Shown in pieces: positions 47,601 to 57,337 of a stretch of 64,000 nucleotides of DNA; position 1 is the stretch's first letter, and each line of letters starts with the position of its first letter. The notes below the pieces were generated by a model. That model made no database searches. It was not told the origin of the DNA and saw only the letters and a program-made list of their open reading frames with translations. The stretch is from Chlamydomonas reinhardtii (Eukaryota > Chlorophyta > Chlorophyceae > Chlamydomonadales > Chlamydomonadaceae). A program made the position numbers and the translations under genes. The stretch is from NCBI RefSeq assembly GCF_000002595.2, contig NC_057013.1, positions 3,928,929-3,992,928 of the forward strand, read 5' to 3'.

Positions 47601-49965
47601 CCCACCCCGAGCCAACGCCCCAGGCCCCACGCCCCCGGCCCCACGCCCCACGCCCCCACGCCCCCCGCCTCTGGCCGCACCTCCATGCGGCGGACGATGT
47701 TTGTGAGGTAGCCCAGTCGCGCCGTGCCGTCCTCCTTTGCCTTGGCCTGCTGCTGCTGGTGCTGCGTGTTCAGGTTCTGGGCCTGTGGCAGCAGCACCGG
47801 GGCAGGACACGAGATAGGGCAAGAGGTCCGGGGCACACGAGTTCGGGGTCCGTACACTGCAAAGCAGCGACGCGGTACAGGGCCGGTCGCCGCCTAGCCA
47901 GGGAATTGCTTGCATCCGTGCCCCAATCCATAAAACCGCCCGCCTCCCGCCGAAGCAGGGCCCAAAGCGCCCGCCCCCATCTCCTCCTCGGGCTCGGGCA
48001 AGTTACACTCACCCACTCACCCACCCACCCACACACGCCCCGGCCTGCGCACCTGCAGCATGAGCATGGCCGCCGAGGGGTCGCCGCGCGCCGCCGCCGC
48101 CGCCGCCGCCGTGAGCGCCGCCTTGACCAGGTGCTCGGTGGGGTCCACCAGCGCACCCGAGATCTGGGGGGCGTGTGGAGGCGGGGTGAGCGTGTGGGGT
48201 TTGGCGTGTGGGGTTGGCGTGCGGGGTTGGCATGTGTGTCGCGTATGACTGTATGAGGCGTGTTTGTGGCGTGTGTGGCAGGGCACCCGGCCAAGCGCCC
48301 TCAGTCCAACATGCCGCAAGGTGCATGCAGGCGTGGCCCGGTGGGCTAGCTGTGAACGGCTAGCTGGCGTGGCTCAAATCTATACATATATCCGGACATA
48401 ACACACCGGTACCACACAGGCCCAGGCATGCAACCCACAACTTACGGTGAGCGTCCACGACGGCGGCTCCTGCGCCTGCTCAGCGCCGCTCGGCCCCGCG
48501 CCGCCGCCCGCAGCCCCGGCGCCGCTCGCCCCCGCCGCCGCATCGCCGCTCCCGCTCCCGGCGGCGGCGGCGGCGGCGGCGGCAGCTCCCTGGAACATGA
48601 AGGACTGAGCGGCGGCAAGGATCGCGGCGTTGCCCACCGACGGGCCCGCGAGGCCGGTGGGCTGCGGGACCACGATGGGCGCCTTGGGCGGCACCGGCTG
48701 GTGCTGGTAGTGCGCCTGCGCGCCAGGAAGACACCAAGCAGCCCGGGAGACGGGATAAGCTGTGGATACAAGCAGCGAGCTACGGGCTGTGGCGCTACGT
48801 GACCGGTAACGGGTCGAACGGCGAGCTCTGCAGACCTGCAGGAAACCCTGACCCATGACATTCCTTGCCTGCCCTCCGGCGACGATTCCGGACCCATTCG
48901 TTGGGCGCTAGGCACACTATCTCCCGCTCCCCCGCCCCTGCTCCGGCCCCCTGCTTCCTGGGTTGCCAATGGTTTACTTTGGAATTGGAATGAACTACCC
49001 CTGCCTCGGCAACCCCTGCTCCGGCCCCCTGCTTCCGCACCTGCACGGTGAGGCGCATGACTCGCTTCACGGGGTCGTTGTAGGGCGGGAAGGGCTCCTT
49101 GAAGTCGGCCTTGCGGCGCGCTATGGTGTCGCTCACCGCCCGGTCCAGATCCAACAGGTGGTTGTACAGCGCGGACTCGGGCACCGCCGTGGACATCTGG
49201 AGGGGGGTTGGAGTTGGGATTGAGGGTTGGGATTGGGGGTTGGGATTTTGTGTGTGGGGGGAGTAGGTCCGGAATGCTTCCCAGACCACCCGGAATGGTG
49301 CTACAGGCGCGCCCATGCCCTAGAGGAGTTGCCGCGCGAGGATGCAGCGCGTAGCGTTGATGGCGGTGGGACTGAGCGACGCGGTTCCTTTGCTCCCGAG
49401 ACCAGGGCCCCCAGAGCTCCGCAGCTGGTGCCCACATGGCGCTGTGGCGCTGGTGTGTGATTTGCACGGCGGAACGGTCGGGCGCCCACCCCCGCCCTGC
49501 GTCTCAATGCCCCGCAACATGGCAGGGCCACGTGCGGTCCTAAACCTGTCTCACCTTCTCCGGCGCTGCCTGCTGCGTCTGGCCAAACTTGCGCTTCTTT
49601 TGGCGCTGCGCGGGCTTTGCCCCGGCGGCAGGCGCAGCTGGCCCCGCTGCGGCTGGCGCCGCAGCTGCCGCGGCACCCGCTGGCGTCGGCGCCGGCGACG
49701 CCGCGGTCGGGGGCGGCGTGGCCGCAGCCGGTTGGGGAGCAGGCATCTGAGGCGCAGCGCCCGGGACCTACGCAGCAAGGCACACCAGCCTTCCATTGGA
49801 ACTCGGTGTGCGAGACCCCAACCCCGCCGACCGTGCCCGGCCCGGTCTTACCGCGCCCTGCATTCCCGCCGCCGCCAGCTGCTGCGCTTGAGCTAGCTGC
49901 TGCACAGCGGCAAACGCCTGCGCCTGCTGCGCAGGGTTTTGAAGCGGAGCTCCGGACGGCAGCAT
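44607..49965 (-). CDS. SNF12: BAF60/SNF12-type SWI/SNF chromatin-remodelling subunit (SWIB domain)
   Basis: Thirteen exons encode 642 aa: 49965-49852, 49767-49555, 49196-49041, 48715-48446, 48163-48053, 47782-47681, 47456-47387, 47113-47023, 46650-46491, 46080-45983, 45682-45439, 45158-45030, 44777-44607. The SWIB domain is at ~376-450: LPPLLAEVLGMVHGHETRSR, MVALYGFIKSRKLQDPGNP, INIHLTDQLAQVFGCRTLKL. Upstream are the BAF60 blocks QRQKKRKFGQ (basic), ESALYNHLLDLDRAVSDTIA and RKADFKEPFPPYNDP, then FGxxL-like VHLDPELYPGEQGRIVWDK. Downstream are SYYKDKEIEAMDAKLAGLIR, EARRRRAIL and a C-terminal helical end with RQRWVEDAVMSYLHKR, all as in plant and animal BAF60. It would act in the nucleus in the SWI/SNF remodeller, bridging transcription factors. 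Ala/Gly-rich inserts (~45-95, ~195-245, ~470-515) account for the extra length over plant homologues (about 530 aa). Confidence 0.9.
46089..46162. repeat. Intronic 9-bp tandem repeat (TTGTTGTGG)n
   Basis: About eight units of a GT-rich 9-mer, immediately beside the acceptor at 46081 on the BAF60 gene strand (there read as a CA/CAA-rich run). Confidence 0.9.
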
Positions 49966-50535
49966 TTTCCCGTGTCTGTCGACGAGCACGCCTTGGATTA
50001 TAGTCTCATGATAAAGTATGCTTGATAAGTATTACATGCGCATTTTATAGCCCGTCGAAAGCTTTAGAACCTAAATTCATCAGGGAGGCACGGTGCGTGA
50101 GCCTATCGGCGTTATATATGTGTACAATGTACAGGAGTTATAGATACTAGGACTGGGTAAAGGTGGTCGGCTAGGGCAACCAACTTCAGGAAGGGACTTC
50201 AATCGCTGACTCCACTTTCTACTTGAAATAGTTCATGTTGTGCGCACAGGACTTCACGCGATACTTTGTGAAAGACAAGCCCACTCCCACTTACCAACGC
50301 AACTATGCAGCTTTGAGAGTCGAGGTGTTGCGCGGGCAATGTGCACTCCCGCTTGTTGTTCTCAGCCGCGTCGTCCTCTCCAGACATGCTATAACTTTGG
50401 ACATGATGCTAGCTTGAATTTTGTGCCGTCGCGGACAGCTGAGCGTTGGGCTGGACTGGGGCAGCTGGAGCGCAGCACGGCCACTCCTGAACACGCGCCT
50501 CGCCTGCCAGCAAGTGGGCTGAGGAGCTAAGCTCA
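49966..50535. promoter_or_regulatory. Divergent promoter region of BAF60 and GT90-like genes
   Basis: 570 bp between opposing start codons. The middle (50030-50160) is AT-rich, with GCGTTATATATGTG at about 50109 and ATTTTATAGCCC at about 50042, both TATA-like. No other gene fits. Confidence 0.5.
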
Positions 50536-51011
50536 ATGGCGACACAACCAGCCGCATGCCTTGCCGTGCTGACGGCGCTTCTGGTTTTGCACGTGCACGT
50601 CACTGCGCGTGCAGCGGAGGGCCCTGTCGAGCAAAAGGAGCAGCAAGGCGCTTGGGGAGGCGCTCACAGCGCAAGCGACCGGGTAGCGCGACAAGACAAG
50701 GGCCAAGGGATGGCTGCCCACGCAACAAAAACAGTAGCTCCGGATAAGTGGCATCTCACTGTAGCAGCAAAGGTGCCTGCAGCAGGAGAGCTACGGGGCA
50801 GGGGCAGGAGTATCCAGAAGAGCAGCCGGAAGGGCCGTGGGAAACGCGGCGGCACGAAGGTTGCAAGCGCTAGCAGTAAGAGACCGGGTGCCGGCAATGG
50901 CAGCGGCGGCGGCGGGGTACAGCAGGTGATGCTGGATGAGTACGACTGGCGGGAGACGGAGCAGAGCATGGAAGATTTGCTCGAGTGAGTGTGTGTGCGC
51001 GTGTGTGTGTA

Positions 51012-51102
<91 letters not shown>

Positions 51103-54100
51103 GGGGGGGTATCTCCAATCACAACAAATTGAGGCCTAGCACCAGGGAGGGAGAGTACCCAAGTCGCTTGCAACATGCTGGGGCAGCCTGGCTGTATGGA
51201 GTCATCATGGGTACCATGGCAGGCACTCTTAGCACAGCACACACGTGTCCTTGCGTGCACCTGTCACCCGCTGCTCCAGGCCGGCGCTGGGGCCCGAGGT
51301 GCGCTACTGGCGGGGGCGGCCCTCGCCGGTCAGCTGCGATGACGTGGCGGCGGAGGTGGTGCGGCTGCACGCCAAGTGGGTAGCCGCCGCCTGTCAGCGG
51401 GCGGAAATAGGCACATGTAACTATGAAGGGGCCAACGGGAGCTGGACAGCGTCTGCCTGGATGCGATCCGTCCTGGGATCCTGTTTTGCGGCAGGCTGTG
51501 CTGGCGCGCCGCCGCTCCTTCAGACACATTCAGCACAGATGCTCTACAGCTTGTCTTGTGTCTTCGCCTGCGCTGCCGCCACGCGCTGCAGGAGCCTGGT
51601 GTACATCCGCGCAGTCCTGGTCCGCAACAACCAGTGGTACTTCCTGGACCCGGGAGAAGACGTCGGGCCGGCGCGCAAAAAGCCGGCGGCAGTCGCAGGC
51701 AGCCGCTGGCCGCTGCTGCGCGCCACCCAACGCTGCTCCCACTACTGCCACTACCAGGTGAATAGGTTGCGGGGCAAGCCACACGGGAGACGCGGATCCG
51801 CAGATGCCAGGAACTGCCGTGCTGGGTACCAGTATACACAGGCTACACCAGTTTGCTTGGCAAAGCCGGGGTGCGGCCTGCTGACCTGACGCGACTACGC
51901 ACACACACATACACTGCGCGTATTGTTTTTCCTTGTGCTCTTTACTCACATACATGCCGTACATGCAGATGTCGTCGCTGTGGCTGGGCATCAAGCAGCT
52001 GTTGGACGCGGCGCGCGCCAACACGTCGGCGGCGGCGGCGTACGGCCTGCCTGACATGGTGTTTGTGCTGAACGTGGCAGGTGGGTGGATGGGTGAGTGG
52101 GCGGGGCGGGGGCGGGGCCTGCTGCCGCAGGCCTGTCGCTCCCTGGGGTGCTGGTGTCAGCGGGTTGCCATGATCCGTGTGCGTGCCGAGGGCGATGTGC
52201 GGGCTCGGCAGGTGCGTGCCCTGACCAACGCACACGCATCCCACTGCATGCGCGCCCGCAGACAACTCCGCAAGCGACCAGCACTACGGCCGTCGCGCGC
52301 GGGCCCCTCTCCTGTCACTCCTGGTGAGCCAAACGTGACACGGTAACACTGCTTGGTAACACCATTGTGTGCTGCTGTCTGCTGTGCGACACGAACTGCC
52401 CACGTGCTTCACCCCCTGCAGAAAAAGTGGGATGAGCCATGGTGGCAGGCCTCCGCTGCTGCTGCTGCCTCCGACGGCGGTGAAGGCGTCACAGCGGCGG
52501 CTGGGTCCCTGGGTCGGCTGCCGGGCGGCGGGTTGCTGCAGCCCATGCAGTTGCCGTCACGTGTGAAGGAGCAGGTGGCGGCACTGGCGCACCCAGCTGA
52601 GCGCGGCGGTGCTGCCCACACGGCGGCGGGCAGCAGCAGCAGCAGCATGGCGCTGCCGCTGCTGGAAGTGCAGGCTGGAACGGCCGTGGAGAGTGCGGCT
52701 TGGGAGGAGGCTCGGGGCTCAGAGGACCCTCTGCGGGAGTTGGTAAGCCATTGCAAGTGCTGCTGCCTGACCCGGCGCATCACACGGCGCCGCAAGTGCT
52801 GGTCTGGAATGGTGCCGGCATCGATGCGCCTCCCTTCGCGATGTGTGCTCATCCCAACCCAGGCTAGCTGTGTTGGCGAGCCCCCCAAGAAAGGCTGTAT
52901 CACTGTGCGGCCACCGCCATGCCTTGGAACACCTGCAGGTGCGCAGGTTCGTGGCGCGCATGCCGCCGGCATCAGCAGCGCCGGCAGCCGACATGGACAT
53001 TGATGAAGGCGTCAAGTCCAGGCACAGGAAGCCGACCGGCAACGACGAGGAAATGGACCTGCTGCTGCCGGTTATGCACTACGTACGTACGTACAAATAA
53101 TGAGCCTTAAGTAGTAGCAGGCGGCCTGCGATTTGTGTGTGAGGATGCCGGCTGTGTAGGGCTAGTGCAGGCGGTGCACCCTGTACACTTACTTCCGCCC
53201 CATTGCGCTCCGCTTCCACTGCCTTTGCACAGAGCGCACAGAGCCTCAGCTTCTTCCCGTGGCACAACAAGACGGACAAGGGTGAGCGAATGGGAGCAGG
53301 CACGGAATGGGGAAGTTGGTTCAGCACATGGTCACCCAGCAGTGTTTACACCGTGTGTTTGCACGCCACCTGCCTCCGCCACAGCCCTTTTCAGCGGCTC
53401 GGCTTTCCGGGAGAAGTACAAGACCTCCCACTCGCCGCTCAACGTGCGGCCGTATGTGGGCCAGCTGGCGGCACAGTACCCTGACGAACTGGATGTGCGA
53501 CTGCGCCAGCTATCGCGGAAGGCCACGGTGCGTGGGTTCAAGCTGAGGGGCAAAAGTCGCACATCCTTTCCTTGTCCGCTCATGGCTCATGGTGACGACT
53601 GGTTCCGTGGTTCGCTCGCTTCGTAATGCGCTTAGCCATGCCAGCTGCCGCAGTACCGTACGGTGCAAGCCGTGCAACACTTACATTGGCTGTGAGGCCT
53701 GCGACACGCACGCACTGCACGCCTGCCACAGGCGCCCTCGGTGCCCATCCCCGAGCACGCTCGCTACCGCTGGCTGCTGTCCATGGATGGCGTGTCGGCG
53801 TCCTCCCGCCTGGGGCTGCTCATGGGGCTGGACTCGGTGCTGCTCAAGAGCAGGTGGGCAGAGCGCGGGCTGGCAGACAGGCTGGCTGGCTGGCGGGCGG
53901 GTGGGAGGGCTGCTTGGTTGGCTGGCTGGTTGGTTGGTTTGCATGCGGGGTGGGCTGGTCACTGCAGTGGGTGTGCAGGCGTGCGTGCTGTGTGGGGCAG
54001 CACGCTGGGCTTGGGATGGCGACCTGGGCTTGGTGTGCGGAGGGGGAGGGAACCTTTGCAGCACCTGCGACCGCATTCAGCGAGCAAGGACCGTTGTACT

Positions 54101-54917
54101 GCACCTCCCGCTGCTGCTGCAGGAGTCCCTATATTGAGTACTACAGCCGGTTGCAGGTGCGCTAGCCTGAAAGGACCTCCTGGCGTCTTCCCCAGGGCTT
54201 GGTGTTGACTAACCTCCCGTGCACTGGCTTTCTCCTTCGGACGAATGCTCAAGATGGCATGCGCTTGCAACTAAATGTATGCTTTTAACTCCCATGTCCA
54301 AATGTTCTTCGCATTTGCAACCAGGTGCCCGGAGTGCATCACCTGGAGTTCTGGACAGACCCCACCAACCCAGACGACCTGCTGAGTGTGCTGGCGGAGG
54401 CACGCGCAACGGCCCGAGACGACCCCGCCGCGGTGCAAGCGGCCGTGCAGGCCAACCAGGCGATAGCTGCTAGGTGAGGCGAGGGCATTTTGCATGAGGG
54501 TGGCTGTGCTAGCTGCGATGCGGTGTTTCTTCGGTGAAGGCGGGTCGCCGCGCTGGTTCCGCATCTTGCCCGTGCTGTGGCCTGTCGTGTGCTCTCCTCT
54601 CTGAAACGAGTAGGCCTGCGTCATGTCGCGGCATTGACGGTAGTTTCTTGTTTAAACCTGATTGCAGATACAACGCCCACCTGCCGCGCCAGGTGAGCCT
54701 TCGGCAGCTAGCCCTGGCTTGATGTGGGTAGCGTCTGCGCCCTGCGGCGTTACCAACTCCATCAGTAACGTGTGCTCTGACTTGTGCGCTTGCGCGCGCA
54801 TTGTAGGTTTATGCCCGTGCGGCATTATTGACGTACCGCGAGCTGGTGACGGGGATGGACGAGTGCGTGAAGGACCTGCTTGCACACATGAAGCGAACAG
54901 GGCATGGCCTGGAATGA
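50536..54917 (+). CDS. CAP10/GT90-family glycosyltransferase-like secretory protein
   Basis: Fourteen exons encode 660 aa: 50536-50984, 51280-51375, 51592-51757, 51969-52080, 52262-52323, 52422-52742, 52939-53082, 53233-53281, 53385-53527, 53732-53853, 54123-54156, 54325-54473, 54668-54692, 54807-54917. It starts with a signal peptide (CLAVLTALLVLHVHVTARA) and a basic, Gly-rich stem. CAP10-like blocks follow: PDMVFVLNVADNSASDQ (~262-280), SLSFFPWHNKTDKALFSGSA (the PW..K..FRG-type motif, ~453-472), RYRWLLSMDGVSASSRLGLL (~522-541), DSVLLKSRSPYIEYYSRLQV and GVHHLEFWTD with DDLL (~545-590). GT90 enzymes (Rumi/POGLUT, plant and fungal CAP10 proteins) transfer glucose or xylose in the ER/Golgi. A role in glycosylating secreted or wall proteins is inferred. 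The first exon ends beside a (GT)n(TA)n tract. Confidence 0.8.
51003..51101. repeat. (GT)n(TA)n compound microsatellite
   Basis: A GT run of about 70 bp followed by a short TA run, in the first intron of the GT90-like gene and beginning about 20 nt after the donor. Confidence 0.95.
53868..53942. repeat. GGCT/GGTT tetranucleotide-like repeat
   Basis: Low-complexity GGCTGGCTGGCGGGCGGGTGG and TTGGTTGGCTGGCTGGTTGG runs just after the exon-10 donor of the GT90-like gene. Confidence 0.75.
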
Positions 54918-55454
54918 TGCATCGCGCGTACCGTATGTGGGGTGCCGGGCGGCGGCATGACTGCGAATGAGCGGTGAGAGCAGGTAGACGATGCCAGTAA
55001 TCTTGTTTGCCGAGTGAAGGTGAATCACTGCAATGTATGGACGATAACGCGAGGTTTCCGCGCGACGAGAGAATAGGATGCGACAGGATCAGACGGGAAA
55101 GAGCGGCTCATGGTAGGCGGGGGCCGAGGTCCTGGCCCAGGTGGCCATGACACGCGACCGAGTTGGCCCTAAACTCGCCGAAGCCGGTGTGGTCAACTCC
55201 TTTAATTCTCATAGCTGCTCCTCTCAATCCATATCTGAGTGTCGGCTGCAGCTATGTGTGACTCGGCCCGTAAATAAAACTGTGCATTTCAGAGGGCTCT
55301 GCGCTATGTAAATTCTTTTGTAGCACAAACTGTAATAATCTATAGCCAATTTGGGTTGGCTTGGATCACAGGCACGAGCTGGTATTCCATGCCGTGTCCC
55401 GCAACCCTTATTAAACACCAAGCAGGCCCACGCGGTGATTTGATAAGCTACTCT
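54918..55454. other. 3' UTR of GT90-like gene and promoter of YigZ/IMPACT-like gene
   Basis: 537 bp with no coding frame. The poly(A) signal at 55331 leaves about 110 bp for the promoter and 5' UTR of the downstream gene. Confidence 0.5.
55331..55335 (+). terminator. TGTAA poly(A) signal of the GT90-like gene
   Basis: TGTAA about 415 nt after the stop at 54917 and only 120 bp before the next gene's start codon. Confidence 0.6.
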
Positions 55455-56968
55455 ATGCACTTAGCGACGTCACGAAGTGCCCTGCTCGGCGGGTTGCACA
55501 GCTGTCGAGCCGCACGCTTTGTCGGCGCACAGGTTAAGGCGGGGCACACTCAGGCCGCGCCGCGTGTAGGGGGCGCCGGCTGCCCCGCAAGAGGCGTCGC
55601 TACTCGCGCGGGCGCTGGGTCTGAAGCGGAGACCGAGAGTGGGTAAGCCGCGACAGCCAGCTTACGCTTGCGGTGTCATGATAAGTGACGTCCTGCCCAT
55701 GTCAGCAACACCGCCTCCGCACCCACTACAGCCTCGCCGCACCTCTGCACCTTTGCCTGCCGTCGCATCTGCAGGTACTGGACGCTGCAAAGCTATGTGC
55801 TGTACGAGAGCGAGGTGAAGAAATCAAAGCAAGTGCCGCGCGTGCAGCTAGTGCCCCCGCGCTGCGCCGTTTCGTGCAGTTGCACCTGCGGGATCGTCAG
55901 TACTAACAAGGCCGACATGCGCCTGGCCCACATCAACTGCAGGCCATGAAATCTAATGCCTTACGCCTGGTCTTATCTTCCCCCGCAGGTTCATCGTTCA
56001 TGCCTGGCCGGTCAGCTCGCCTGCCGAGGCGATGGACCTGATCAAGGGGGCGTCAGACCCCAGTGCCTCCCACAACTGCTTCGCCTACCGGATAGGCGAC
56101 GAGTTCCGCTCCAGCGATGATGGCGAGCCAGGCGGCACAGCGGGGAAGCCCATCCAGGTACGGCAGGGAGGAGGGCAGTCATGCGGGGGCGCTTGCGGCA
56201 GCACCGCACAGGGCTGTGGAGGATGGCGCGCGCTCGGGAGGGCACCAGCGTCCTCCTCAGGCACCGAATGAGAATGTTACGCATGGCGCCATGTTGGCCT
56301 CCGCAGACCGCAATTGATGGCGAGGGGCTTGACCGAGTGGCGGTGCTGGTGACGCGGTGAGTCCCTGTGAGCACATGCTGGCATGGGCGCACAGGGGACT
56401 CCACACAGACAGAGGCATGTGCGCACACCGGCGCACCAAGCAGTAGCGACTTCGCGCCTGCAGAACGGGTCCCATGATGCTGTTCCCTCTTTTGATACCT
56501 CTGTTGCGCAATTTGCGCAGTTTCTTCGGGGGCGTAAAGCTGGGCGCCGGCGGGCTGGTCCGGGCGTACGGCGGCGCGGCACAGGAGTGCTTGAAGCTGG
56601 CGCCGCGTGTCTTTGCCAAGGCGCAGGTGAGGCGGTGTGCCATGACACGAGCAGGCTTTGGCCCATCTGTTGCCCCATGTTGGAGACACAGGTACTTAGC
56701 ATGTGAGTGCCTGCGTCCTAACCTTGCACAGGTGGAGGTAGTGGTGGAGGCATCGTATGACGAGCTGGGGACGATATACTCGTGCCTCGACATGCACGCT
56801 TGCATGCGGCTAGCGGAGGACTACGGCAGCTCTGGGACGGTGTCAATCCGCGCACTGGTGGATGCCGATAAGCTCAACTCGCTAAAGGCTGCTGTTGCGG
56901 ACGGGACAAGAGGGAAGCGTACTGCAGTACCGGCCGCCGAAGCTGCGGCAGCGGGGACGGGGGCGTGA
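55455..56968 (+). CDS. YigZ/IMPACT (UPF0029) family protein, probably organelle-targeted
   Basis: Six exons encode 267 aa: 55455-55642, 55775-55828, 55989-56157, 56307-56356, 56521-56626, 56732-56968. The ATG at 55455 was preferred over one at 55389 because the preceding gene's poly(A) site lies just upstream. Residues ~1-55 ([20 protein letters not shown] and onward) are rich in Ser, Ala and Arg and poor in acidic residues, like an algal organelle presequence. The domain follows: [66 protein letters not shown] and [13 protein letters not shown]. Nearly all signature residues (HNC.AYRIG, DDGEP.GTAGKPI, FFGG.KLG.GGLVRAY) are present. A YigZ-type C-terminal subdomain follows to ~245. Bacterial YigZ and eukaryotic IMPACT are linked to translation and ribosome stress; the exact activity is not established. 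The exon-2 donor is GC. Confidence 0.88.
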
Positions 56969-57185
56969 ATGTGGAAAGTGCGGCGGGAGACTGGCGGGAG
57001 TGCCATCGGCACGCGGCTGGCAACATGGATGCAGGCGTTTGGAATTTTGCTGTACATTGGAAATACACATATACTCAATATTCAATTGCACATTTTTAGA
57101 GAGCGCACTCAAAGTTGCTGTTTGTCGGCCGGGGTCTTCGAAGTTGCACCACTTACGGAGCACGTTATCGGGACGCTGCAATTCA

Positions 57186-57190
57186 TGTAA
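57186..57190 (+). terminator. TGTAA poly(A) signal of the YigZ/IMPACT-like gene
   Basis: TGTAA 218 nt after the stop at 56968 and about 150 nt before the next start codon. Confidence 0.65.
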
Positions 57191-57337
57191 TCCTATATAA
57201 CTTCTACTTGCAAGCTGCCGAACAAACACACGATTAGTGAGGGACAAGGAGGGAATTCTTTCGCGGCATTCCGCGAGGTGCAAGCCAGCAGCACGTGCGA
57301 GTAGCAACCACCAAGAGCACGCTCGCAGCTTGACATC

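Noticed and set aside
46162-47601. 479-codon open frame on the minus strand
   Set aside because: Runs through BAF60 exons and introns in the wrong frame. The SWIB-coding frame with phased splice sites explains the region.
56462-56520. Longer exon 5 of the YigZ/IMPACT-like gene starting at AACGGGTCCC
   Set aside because: It keeps frame but inserts about 19 residues into the invariant VTR-FFGG motif. The acceptor at 56520 gives the uninterrupted family motif.
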